Assembly: GCA_963785155.1 (NCBI GenBank)
Contig: CAWAUB010000006.1
Coordinates: forward strand, 390,827-454,826
Reading direction: 5' to 3'
Origin: DASUSH01 sp963785155
GTDB taxonomy: Bacteria; Actinomycetota; Thermoleophilia; Solirubrobacterales; 70-9
DNA: 64,000 bases
Below are positions 24,641 to 32,482 of the stretch, in pieces. The notes under the pieces were generated by a model, which had not been told where the DNA came from, did no database searches, and saw nothing but the letters and a program-made list of their open reading frames with translations. Numbering within the stretch: the first letter of the stretch is position 1; each line of letters starts with the position of its first letter. Position numbers and translations under genes: made by a program.

Positions 24641-24791
24641 GAGGCACCGCTACGGGGATTCGAACCCCGGTTTCCGAACTGAGAATGGCAGAAAAGGGCT
24701 TGGTTGAGCTGTTTTTGAGCCTGCTGAGCTGCTCTCAGTTGCCCTCAGTTGCTCTTGCTTGAGGGCGGTTCGGGACACGTTTCGGGACACG
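24641..24791. repeat. 151-bp direct repeat, copy 2
   Basis: Same orientation and nearly identical to 22534-24684's first member at 22534-22684, including the tRNA T-arm-like start and the paired ttcgggaca boxes. It closes the ~2.1-kb segment holding the FG-GAP gene. The following 24792-24965 holds no gene that I can support. Confidence 0.75.
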
Positions 24792-24965
24792 CTTTCCAGC
24801 CGAAATCGCGGAGGCCGCCGGATCTCGGCTCCTCGGCCACGACGTTGGCCCGGTCCGCCAGGGCGCCCCCGCGGGCACCCCCTACCAATCCGAGTTGCGT
24901 CGGGCGGGTCGGAGCGGATCAGTTCGGTCGAGGATCCTTAGGTTCGGACGTACGGGCCTGGAACG

Positions 24966-24993
24966 GAACCGGGCCCCGCGAGGGGCCCGGTTC
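24966..24993 (-). terminator. Perfect 12-bp stem-loop after the ferritin-like gene
   Basis: gaaccgggcccc, loop gcga, ggggcccggttc, located 26 bp beyond the stop of the minus-strand ferritin-like gene. Very stable and GC-rich with no clear U-tract, as is usual for high-GC Actinobacteria. It probably ends the ferritin transcripts. Confidence 0.75.
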
Positions 24994-25018
24994 GCTGATC
25001 CATGAGAGGAGTGACGGA

Positions 25019-25660
25019 TCAGGACTTGACGAACGGCATGACCGCCTTCAGCACCTCGTCCTCGGTCAGCGTCGCGTCGAAAGCCTCCGGGGAGGGCAGC
25101 TCGCCGCGCAGCAGCCGGATCGCCGCCGCGTGGCGCGCCTCGACCTGGACGATTCCGCCCGCGGTCGCGAGCAGGTCCTTCGACTCGAGGTTCGGTGCGG
25201 CGCCGTTGTAGGCGCTCACCCCGGTGTCCTCGAACGTCTGCGCGAGCTCGAGGAAGGCGTCCTCGCTGGCGAAGGCATCGCCGAAGTCGACCTCCGGCGC
25301 CTTCACCGGCTCGCCGCCCATCTCGGTGATCGTCGCCTCGAGCGCTGAGACGTGCTCGTTCTCGTCGCTCGAGATCAGCTCGACCAGCTCGCCGAGCTCG
25401 CCCTTCGGCTTCAGGTCGCTCAGAGCCTGCTCGTAGAAGGCGGCCTCGAGGTACTCCAGGGTGAGCGCGAAGTTGAGGATCTCCAGATCCCCGGCGCTCG
25501 CGTTGCCCTGGGCAAAGGCCCGGGTCAGATACGGACCCACCGCGACGGCGCCGTAAACGGCTCCGGCGGCGAGTGCCCCCTTCGCGATGACCGCTCTGCG
25601 GTCAATCGATTCGATCTCGACCTCGCCCAACTCGGGCGCGGCCAGCTTTGTCTTGTTCAT
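25019..25660 (-). CDS. Exported ferritin-like domain protein (Tat-type)
   Basis: 213 residues from ATG 25660, chosen because AAAGG then sits 7 nt upstream (ATG 25666 is too close to it). An N-terminal twin-arginine-type signal (DRRAVIAKGALAAGAVYGAV) precedes a Ferritin_2-like four-helix domain. The domain has ILNFALTLEYLEAAFYEQAL, SSDENEHVSALEATI and VQVEARHAAAIRLL, which together supply Glu and ExxH ligands. This is the family also called desiccation-related or ferritin-like, common in Thermoleophilia. It lies 33 bp after a paralogue on the same strand. Metal oxidation or protection outside the cell is plausible but unproven. Confidence 0.83.
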   Translation of the reverse strand: MNKTKLAAPELGEVEIESIDRRAVIAKGALAAGAVYGAVAVGPYLTRAFAQGNASAGDLEILNFALTLEYLEAAFYEQALSDLKPKGELGELVELISSDENEHVSALEATITEMGGEPVKAPEVDFGDAFASEDAFLELAQTFEDTGVSAYNGAAPNLESKDLLATAGGIVQVEARHAAAIRLLRGELPSPEAFDATLTEDEVLKAVMPFVKS

Positions 25661-25699
25661 GTTCATTCCTTTCGAGAGTCGTTCGTTGGCCGCAGCCGG

Positions 25700-26311
25700 T
25701 CAGCTGACGATGAAGGGCTGCACCGCGGGCAGCACTTCCTCGGCGGTCGCCGGCGTCGCGAACGCGCCGTCGGGCGTGATCGTCTCGCCGAGCAGGTTGT
25801 TGAGCGCCGCGGCGTGGCGGCCTTCGACCGTGTGGATCGAAAGGGCAGCGGCGAGGATCGCCGCGTCCTCGATCGCCGCCGCCTGGCCGAGGTAGGCCGC
25901 GGCGCCGAGGTTCTCGACTTCGGCTGCGGTCTTCAGCACCGTGTCGGCGTCGGCCAGGTCGAACTTCGTCTCCGGCTTCGGCGCCGGCTCACCGAGCTTC
26001 TTCGCCGTCGCCTCGAGCGCCGCGACGTGCTCGTTCTCGTTCGAGAGCAGCTCCTCGATCAGGGCCTGCTCCTGGCCGCTGAACAGGCCGGACTTGGCGA
26101 CGTCGTCGTAGAACGCCGCCTCGAGGTACTCGAGCGTCAGCGCGTAGTTGACGATGCCGAGGTCGCCCTCGCCGAACATCGCCAGGGCGTCGTCACCCGT
26201 CTCGCCCTCGGCTGCGGTCGAGGTCGTCTCCTCGTCGTCGCCGCAGGCGGCGAGAGCCAGTCCGGCCGCGCTGGTGCCGCCGGCGAGAAGCATGAACTTG
26301 CGACGTGAGTG
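25700..26311 (-). CDS. Exported ferritin-like lipoprotein, 5' end lost at the contig join
   Basis: A paralogue of the downstream gene. The first recognisable residues are HSRRKFMLLAGGTSAAGLAL followed by AACGDDEE, a Tat-type signal with lipobox. The ferritin-like domain follows (IVNYALTLEYLEAAFYDDV, LLSNENEHVAALEATAKK, HTVEGRHAAALNNLL). The start codon is absent because upstream of about 26,315 the sequence switches to leuC on the other strand. The frame stays open but becomes antisense leuC. The gene is best read as truncated by misassembly. Its pairing with the following ferritin-like gene suggests a two-gene operon. Confidence 0.8.
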   Translation of the reverse strand, partial: HSRRKFMLLAGGTSAAGLALAACGDDEETTSTAAEGETGDDALAMFGEGDLGIVNYALTLEYLEAAFYDDVAKSGLFSGQEQALIEELLSNENEHVAALEATAKKLGEPAPKPETKFDLADADTVLKTAAEVENLGAAAYLGQAAAIEDAAILAAALSIHTVEGRHAAALNNLLGETITPDGAFATPATAEEVLPAVQPFIVS

Positions 26312-26345
26312 GGGCTCTGCGACGGCGCGCCGCATGCGGCTGCGA
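26312..26345. other. Probable chimeric join between two genomes
   Basis: Left of here lies the 5'-truncated ferritin-like gene of a Thermoleophilia-like genome (minus). Right of here is a leuC lacking its 5' two-thirds (plus) that leads into Microbacteriaceae gene order. No transposase, repeat or recombinase accompanies the switch, and indel frequency changes on the right side. The exact base is uncertain within about 30 bp. Confidence 0.8.
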
Positions 26346-26794
26346 CCGACGCGGTCTTCATGGGTTCCTGCACCAACAGCCGCTTGGATGACCTGCGCGC
26401 GTTCGCATCCATCATCAAGGGCCAGAAGAAGGCCGACGGCGTGCGCGTGCTCGTGGTCCCCGGATCGGCGCGGGTGCGTATCGAGGCCGAGGCCGAGGGC
26501 ATCGACAAGATCGTCGAGGAGTTCGGCGCCGAGTGGCGGTTCGCGGGCTGCTCGATGTGTCTCGGCATGAACGACGACCAGCTCGCGCCAGGCGAGCGCT
26601 GTGCATCCACCTCGAACCGCAACTTCGAGGGCCGGCAGGGCAAGGGCGGCCGCACGCACCTCGTCTCACCGCTCGTCGCCGCGGCGACCGCGATCCGCGG
26701 CACGCTGTCGAGCCCGTCAGATCTGCTCACTGAGGCTCTCGAAGTGAGCGCCGCGGACGGTCCTTCGAGTGCCTCAGGGAACGGGGTGCGCTGA
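26342..26794 (+). CDS. leuC: 3-isopropylmalate dehydratase large subunit, C-terminal fragment
   Basis: About 150 residues of the LeuC C-terminus: ATDAVFMGSCTNSRLDDLRA with one 4Fe-4S ligand Cys, then FAGCSMCLGMNDDQLAPGER with the other two, and TSNRNFEGRQGKGGRTHLVS. The family is ~470 residues, so the first two-thirds are missing at the join. The stop overlaps the leuD start (TGATG). It catalyses isomerisation of isopropylmalate in leucine synthesis together with LeuD. Confidence 0.93.
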   Translation, partial: ATDAVFMGSCTNSRLDDLRAFASIIKGQKKADGVRVLVVPGSARVRIEAEAEGIDKIVEEFGAEWRFAGCSMCLGMNDDQLAPGERCASTSNRNFEGRQGKGGRTHLVSPLVAAATAIRGTLSSPSDLLTEALEVSAADGPSSASGNGVR

Positions 26795-27246
26795 TGGATG
26801 CCATCACCGAGGTCACCGGCGTCGCGGTTCCGCTGAAGCGGGGCAACGTCGACACCGACCAGATCATCCCGGCCAACTTCCTCAAGCGCGTGACCAAGAC
26901 CGGATACGACGACGCACTGTTCTTCGCCTGGCGGCAGGACCCCGAGTTCGTGCTCAACCAGCCGGAGTACGCGGGTGCTCGCATCCTCGTCGCCGGTCCT
27001 GACTTCGGCACCGGCTCGAGCCGCGAGCACGCCGTCTGGGCGCTGCGCGACTACGGGTTCGATGTGGTGCTCAGCTCACGGTTCGGCGACATCTTCCGCG
27101 GCAACTCCGGCAAGCAGGGGCTGCTCGTCGGGCAGCTCGCCGAAGACGACATCAAGGCCATCTGGGCCGCGATCGAAGCCGAGCCGGGAATAGCGGCAAC
27201 GGTTGATCTGGTTGGAAAGACGGTGTCGATCGCGGGATCCAGCTAG
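26794..27246 (+). CDS. leuD: 3-isopropylmalate dehydratase small subunit, interrupted by an in-frame TAG
   Basis: 150 residues matching LeuD (GVAVPLKRGNVDTDQIIPAN, AGPDFGTGSSREHAVWAL, RFGDIFRGNSGKQGLL). The frame stops at TAG 27244-27246. The same frame then continues with recognisable LeuD C-terminus (PFEIDDYTRWRLLEGLDD, REAWRPTTLP) to about 27,390, so ~50 residues are cut off by one codon. Given the error-rich neighbourhood, a sequencing error is likelier than a true nonsense mutation. It is coupled to leuC and followed by murA. Confidence 0.88.
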   Translation: MDAITEVTGVAVPLKRGNVDTDQIIPANFLKRVTKTGYDDALFFAWRQDPEFVLNQPEYAGARILVAGPDFGTGSSREHAVWALRDYGFDVVLSSRFGDIFRGNSGKQGLLVGQLAEDDIKAIWAAIEAEPGIAATVDLVGKTVSIAGSS

Positions 27247-27412
27247 CCCTTCGAGATCGACGACTACACTCGATGGCGTTTGCTCGAAGGCCTCGACGAC
27301 ATCGGGCTCACCCTGCGTGACGAGGCGTCCATCACGGAGTTCGAAGCCCGCCGCGAAGCTTGGCGGCCCACGACACTCCCAGCACGGCAGGCAGCAACCG
27401 AAGGGTTGACGA

Positions 27413-28816
27413 ATGAATTCAGTCGCAGTGAGTGACGGTGCGAAGAAGACCGGTCTCCAGAAGGACGGCCTCAAGGCCGCCGCACGGGTCGGACTGACCT
27501 CGGACAGCATCGTCATCCGCGGCGGCAAGCCCCTCAAGGGGCGCGTCGAGGTGCGCGGCGCGAAGAACCTCGCCACCAAGGCCATGGTCGCGGCGCTGCT
27601 GGGCGACACGCCCGAGCGTGCTCAAGGACGTTCCGGAGATCAGCGACGTCAACATCGTCACCGGCATGCTCAACGCCTACGGCGTCGCGGTCACCGAGAC
27701 CGCGCCGGGCGAGCTGCTGCCTCGACCCGAGCGAGGTGGAGCGTGCGCACTTCTCGAAGATCGACGCGCTCGCGGGCTCGAGCCGCATCCCGATCCTGTT
27801 CTGCGGGCCGCTGCTGCACCGTCTCGGTGAGGCGCTCATCCCGGATCTCGGCGGCTGCCGAATCGGCGACCGTCCGATCAACTTCCACCTGGATGCGCTT
27901 CGCGCGTTCGGCGCGATCGTGCACAAGAGCTACGAGGGCATCCGCCTCACGGCGCCCAACGGGCTCACGGCGGCGAACATCGACCTGCCGTTCCCGAGCG
28001 TTGGCGCGACCGAGCAGGTGCTGCTCACCGCAGTGCTCGCGAAGGGCACGACCGAGCTGCGGAACGCGGCGATCGAGCCCGAGATCATGGAGCTCATCGC
28101 GATCCTGCAGAAGATGGGCGCGATCATCACGGTCGAGCCGAACCGCGTCATCGTGATCGAGGGCGTCGACGAAGCTCAAGGGCTACGACCACCGCTGCCT
28201 GTTCGACCGCAACGAGGCCGCGAGCTGGGCCTCCGCCGCGCTCGCGACCAAGGGCGACATCTTCGTCGCGGGCGCCAAGCAACAGGAGTTGATGACCTTC
28301 CTCAATGTCTTCCGCAAGGTCGGCGGCGAGTTCGAGGTCAGCGAAGACGGCATCCGCTTCTACCACCCGGGCGGCGACCTCAAGCCCGTGCAGATCGAGA
28401 CGGATGTGCACCCCGGCTTCATGACCGACTGGCAGCAGCCGCTCATCGTCGCGCTCACCCAGGCGCACGGAACCTCGATCGTGCACGAGACCGTGTACGA
28501 GAACCGCTTCGGGTTCACCGAGGCCCTCGGCGACATGGGCGCGAACATCGTCGTGCACAAGGAGGGCATCGCGTCGGTCACCCGCCGCGTGCCGCGCCGC
28601 GCACTCGAGCAGGCTGCGGTCATCACCGGACCCACCCCGCTGCACGGTGCCGACGTCGAGATCCCCGACCTGCGCGGCGGCTTCAGCCACCTCATCGCAG
28701 CACTGACCGCGGATGGCACGTCCACCGTCAGCAACGTCGGCCTCATCAGCCGCGGCTACGAGCACTTCATCGACAAGCTGACCGATCTCGGCGCGGACTT
28801 CGACTACGCGAGCTGA
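27413..28816 (+). CDS. murA: UDP-N-acetylglucosamine 1-carboxyvinyltransferase, frameshifted
   Basis: Reading through three +1 shifts gives a full MurA of ~460 residues with an N-terminal extension (SIVIRGGKPLKGRVEVRGAK; NIVTGMLNAYGVAV; SSRIPILFCGPLLHR; AAALEQAAV-type core; GGFSHLIAALTADGTSTVSN; GYEHFIDKLTDLGADF). The shifts map near 27,609 (cc to ccc), 27,721 (c to cc) and 28,168 (ga to gaa), each a single extra base. This is the first committed step of peptidoglycan precursor synthesis and the gene is essential, so the shifts are almost certainly sequence errors. ATG 27413 has gaaggg upstream. Confidence 0.9.
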
Positions 28817-28872
28817 CGAACGACCAGCGCACATTTCCGGTGAGTTGGGATCCGACTGGTATTCTGTTCCCT

Positions 28873-29109
28873 ATGAAGTCGACCGTGGATTCTGTGGGGC
28901 GGGTGGTGTTGCCCAAGGCACTGCGCGATGCGCTCGGCATCGAGCCAGGTTCGACGGTTGACATCTCGCGATACGGCGACGGTCTTCAGGTGACACGGTC
29001 CGGCCGCACCGCAACGCTCGTCACCGAGAACGGGGTGCTCGTTGCCTCGAGCGAAACACAGATCGACGACGACATCGTCTTTGACCTGATCGACGCGGGC
29101 CGGCGCTGA
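28873..29109 (+). CDS. AbrB/MazE-type antitoxin
   Basis: 78 residues: MKSTVDSVGRVVLPKALRDA then LGIEPGSTVDISRYGDGLQV, the SpoVT/AbrB swapped-hairpin DNA-binding fold, with an acidic C-terminal tail (ETQIDDDIVFDLIDAG) likely to bind the toxin. It is followed after 4 bp by a PIN-domain gene, making a VapBC-type module. It probably autorepresses the 56-bp upstream region. Confidence 0.88.
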   Translation: MKSTVDSVGRVVLPKALRDALGIEPGSTVDISRYGDGLQVTRSGRTATLVTENGVLVASSETQIDDDIVFDLIDAGRR

Positions 29110-29113
29110 GCAC

Positions 29114-29518
29114 GTGATTGCCGTGGACACGAGCGTGGCCGTGCCACTGCTCGTCTCGGCGCACAACGCCCATGGCACGGTCGTGCGGTGGTGGGCCGAG
29201 CGGGAAGTCGTGCTCAGCGGCCATGCACTCGCCGAGACCTATTCGGTGCTCACCCGCCTGCCCGGCGATGCGAGAGTCGCGCCAGTGGATGCTGCGGTCT
29301 TGATCGCACGTCGCTTCTCGCCGCCAGCGCTGCTTTCGCCCAAAACCTCGCGTGGCTTGCCCGCGTTCCTCGCCGACCTCGGGATATCCGGGGGAGCGGT
29401 CTATGACGCCATGGTTGCACTCGCGGCCTTGGAGGCGAACTGCGTGCTGGCGACGCGGGATGCCCGCGCGAGGGCCACCTACGACACCGTCGGGGTTTCC
29501 GTCGAGGTGGTCGCGTGA
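29114..29518 (+). CDS. PIN-domain ribonuclease toxin (VapC-like)
   Basis: 134 residues, GTG start. The PIN acidic residues are Asp5 in AVDTSVAV, Glu in ALAETYSVL, Asp in AVYDAMVALAA and Asp in ATRDARA. VapC toxins are Mg-dependent RNases, often cutting tRNA or rRNA. It is paired with the AbrB-type antitoxin and overlaps the start of plsC by 4 nt, so the module is embedded in a housekeeping operon. Confidence 0.87.
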   Translation: MIAVDTSVAVPLLVSAHNAHGTVVRWWAEREVVLSGHALAETYSVLTRLPGDARVAPVDAAVLIARRFSPPALLSPKTSRGLPAFLADLGISGGAVYDAMVALAALEANCVLATRDARARATYDTVGVSVEVVA

Positions 29519-30291
29519 ACGTCTCGAGTCCGAACTCTGAGAATTCCAGATCTGACCAGCCGCGCGCCGAGAAGACGGCGGTCTGGCGCTTTCTCGCCGG
29601 CATCGTCATCCCGATCCTGAACATCCTCGGCCGCTACGAGATCGTCGGCAGCTCGCGCATCCCGAAGACCGGCGCCTTCATCCTCGCGGCCAACCACGTG
29701 ACCAACTTCGATCCGCTCGTGTCGGCCTACGTGCTGTGGCGCGCCGATCGGGTGCCGCGGTTCCTCGCCAAGGCGAGCCTGTTCAAGGTGCCCGTGCTCG
29801 GCTGGGCGCTGCGAGCGACCGGCCAGATCCCGGTGGAGCGGGCCGGGGGCCAGCGTGCGAGCGACCCGATCGCCGCGGCATCCCGATTCGTCGACGACGG
29901 CTTCGCGCTGATCATCTACCCCGAGGGCACCCTCACGCGCGACCCCGAAGAGTGGCCAATGCGCGGCAAGTTCGGCGCGGTGCGGCTCGCGCTCGAGCAC
30001 GACATCGAGATCATCCCGATGGGCATCTGGGGTGCGCAGCAGATCCTGCCGCGCTACTCGAAGCGGCTCAGCCTGTTCCCGCGCAAAGACGTTCGCGTGC
30101 TCATCGGCGAACCGATCAACCTCGCCGCGTGGAAGGACGCGCCGCGCACGTCCGCGACGTACGCCGCGGCCACCAACACCGTCATGCAGTCCATCACGGC
30201 GCTCGTGTCGAAGCTGCGGGATGAACCGGCGCCCGAGGTTCGCTGGGACCCGGCCCAGCACGGCCAGACCGAGTTCGGCCGTCTCGACTGA
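29515..30291 (+). CDS. plsC: 1-acyl-sn-glycerol-3-phosphate acyltransferase
   Basis: 258 residues, GTG start overlapping the PIN gene. Acyltransferase motif I AANHVTNFDP (HX4D), motif III IIYPEGTLTRD and motif IV around EIIPMGIWG are intact. It acylates lysophosphatidic acid at the inner membrane face in phospholipid synthesis. The order murA-plsC-gpsA-ddl is the conserved actinobacterial cluster. Confidence 0.9.
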   Translation: MNVSSPNSENSRSDQPRAEKTAVWRFLAGIVIPILNILGRYEIVGSSRIPKTGAFILAANHVTNFDPLVSAYVLWRADRVPRFLAKASLFKVPVLGWALRATGQIPVERAGGQRASDPIAAASRFVDDGFALIIYPEGTLTRDPEEWPMRGKFGAVRLALEHDIEIIPMGIWGAQQILPRYSKRLSLFPRKDVRVLIGEPINLAAWKDAPRTSATYAAATNTVMQSITALVSKLRDEPAPEVRWDPAQHGQTEFGRLD

Positions 30292-30313
30292 GCGCACAGG
30301 GCAGAATGGACCG

Positions 30314-31348
30314 GTGACCATTGGCACCGATGACGTTGAGTCTCCTCCGAAGCGCAAGGTCGCGGTGCTCGGTGCCGGATCGTGGGGCACGACGTTCGCC
30401 AAGGTGCTCGCCGACGGCGGCTCCGACGTCGTGATCTGGGCGCGCCGCTCAGAGCTCGCTCGCGAGATCACCCAGTCCAAGCGCAACAGCGACTACCTGC
30501 CGGGCATCAACCTGCCGCGCGGCCTGTGGGCGACGTCGCGCCTGCCGGAGGCGCTCGACGGCGCAGAGCAGGTCTATCTCTCCGTGCCGAGCCAGTCGCT
30601 GCGCGAGAACCTGCTGATCGTGCGCGACCTGATTCCGAAGAACGCGATCGTCATCTCGCTCATGAAGGGCGTCGAGCGCGGCACTGGCAAGCGGATGAGC
30701 GAGGTGATTCGCGACGAGCTGCGGGTCGGCCCCGACCGCATCGCGGTCGTGTCTGGCCCGAACCTCGCGCTCGAGATCGCGAAGGAGCAGCCGACGGCAT
30801 CCGTCGTCTCGTCGGAGGTGCTCGAGACCGCGACGATCGTCGCGATGACGGCGACCTGCCCGTACCTGCGCTCGTTCGTGAACACGGATGTGATCGGCAC
30901 CGAATTCGCCGGCGTGCTCAAGAACCTCATCGCCGTCGCGATCGGCATCGTCGACGGCGTCGGCTACGGCGAGAACACCAAGGCCTCGATCATCACCCGC
31001 GGTCTTGCCGAGATGACGGACTTCGCGGTGGCGTACGGCGGCCGAGCCGAGACCCTCGCCGGACTCGCGGGCCTCGGCGACCTCATCGCGACCTGCGAGT
31101 CGTCGCTCTCGCGCAACAACACCGCAGGCCGACTGCTCGGCCAGGGCTACAGCTACTCCGAGGTGATCAACCAGATGAACCAGACCGCGGAGGGCCTGGC
31201 ATCCGTCGCGCCGGTGCTCGAGCTCGCCCTGGCGAAGGGCGTCGAGATGCCGATCGTGAGCCAGGTCGCCGAGGTGCTGGCCGGTACGCTGGCTCCGCGG
31301 GACATGGCCCCGCACCTCACGACCGACGAGCTGCCACAGGGAGAGTAG
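30314..31348 (+). CDS. gpsA: Glycerol-3-phosphate dehydrogenase [NAD(P)+]
   Basis: 344 residues. Rossmann motif VAVLGAGSWGTTFAKVLADG, substrate-site VVSGPNLALEIA, catalytic-Lys region GVLKNLIAVAIGI and RGLAEMTDFAVAYGG are present. It makes sn-glycerol-3-phosphate for phospholipids. It starts at GTG 30314, 22 bp after plsC, and its stop overlaps the ddl start by one base. The frame is intact. Confidence 0.94.
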   Translation: MTIGTDDVESPPKRKVAVLGAGSWGTTFAKVLADGGSDVVIWARRSELAREITQSKRNSDYLPGINLPRGLWATSRLPEALDGAEQVYLSVPSQSLRENLLIVRDLIPKNAIVISLMKGVERGTGKRMSEVIRDELRVGPDRIAVVSGPNLALEIAKEQPTASVVSSEVLETATIVAMTATCPYLRSFVNTDVIGTEFAGVLKNLIAVAIGIVDGVGYGENTKASIITRGLAEMTDFAVAYGGRAETLAGLAGLGDLIATCESSLSRNNTAGRLLGQGYSYSEVINQMNQTAEGLASVAPVLELALAKGVEMPIVSQVAEVLAGTLAPRDMAPHLTTDELPQGE

Positions 31349-32482
31349 TGTCCGACAGCACGCAGTTCGGGACTGGCACCGTAGCAGGCCGCACCCGCGT
31401 CGCGATCCTCTTCGGCGGTCGTTCCTCCGAGCACACCATCAGCTGCGCGACCGCGGGCGGCGTGCTCGGCGCGATCGATCGCGACAAGTACGAGGTGCTG
31501 CCGATCGGCATCACGCGCGACGGCGCGCTCACGCTGCAGCCCGACGACGCCGAGCACTTCCGCCTCAACCCCGACGCGATGCCCGAGGTGCACGACAACG
31601 GCACGCGCGTGCTGCTGCCAGAGTCGGCGTCGACCCGGGAGTTCCGCGCCTGGGAGCTCGACGAGCAGGGTGAGCGCGTGCTCCGATCGCTCGGCGACGT
31701 CGACGTGGTGTTCCCGATCCTGCACGGCCCGTTCGGCGAAGACGGCACGGTGCAGGGCATGCTCGAGCTGGTCGGGCTCCCGTACGTCGGCAACGGCGTG
31801 CTCGGGTCGGCGCTCGGCATGAACAAGCACTACACGAAGTCGGTGCTCGAGGCCGCGGGCATCCCCGTTGCCCCGTGGGTGACGATCTCGCCCACCGAAT
31901 GGAGCCGATCCAACGAACTCTGGCGCCGCCGCGCGCAGGGTCTCGGGCTGCCGGTGTTCGTCAAGCCGGCGCGGGCGGGCTCGTCGGTCGGGCGTCAGCA
32001 AGGTCAAGCACTGGGACGAACTGGATGCCGCAGCTCGAGCTCGCCTGGGCCGAGGACTCCACGGCGCTCGTCGAGCAGGCTGTCGTCGGTCGTGAGATCG
32101 AGTGCGCCGTGCTCTCCGGACGCGACGGCGGCACCACCGCGCGTGAGCGTCGCGGGCGAGATCGTCATGACCACCCGCGAGTTCTACGACTTCGACGCGA
32201 AGTACCTCGACGACGACGCCGCCCAGCTCATCTGCCCGGCAGACCTGCACCCCGGTGAGCTCGCCGCGATGCAGCGGCTCGCCGCTCAGGCGTTCGAGGC
32301 GATCGGCGGCGCGGGCCTCGCTCGCGTGGACTGCTTCTTCACCGGCACCGAGTTCATCGTGAACGAGCTCAACACCATGCCCGGTTTCACCCCGATCTCG
32401 ATGTTCCCGAAGTGCTGGGAGGCGAGCGGGCATGTCGTATCCCGACCTGATCGACGAGCTCATCCAGCTCGGCCTCGAAACG
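31348..32482 (+). CDS. ddl: D-alanine--D-alanine ligase, frameshifted
   Basis: GTG at 31348 begins a Ddl N-terminus (VAILFGGRSSEHTISCATAG, FPILHGPFGEDGTVQGMLEL, MNKHYTKSVLEAAGIP). After VKPARAGSSVG an extra g near 31,992 shifts the frame. Later pieces are recognisable in other frames: LVEQAVVGREIECAVLSG, AGEIVMTTREFYDFDAKYLD, ARVDCFFTGTEFIVNELNTM and PGFTPISMFPKCWEASG. An extra g near 32,430 precedes MSYPDLIDELIQLGLE. It joins two D-Ala for peptidoglycan in the ATP-grasp manner. No stop is seen before the next gene, so the 3' boundary is an estimate. Confidence 0.86.

Noticed and set aside
26312..26345. Horizontal transfer island boundary instead of misassembly
   Set aside because: There are no integrase, att site, IS or repeat at the join, and both flanking genes lose their 5' ends at once. 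The right side is core chromosomal order of another family.
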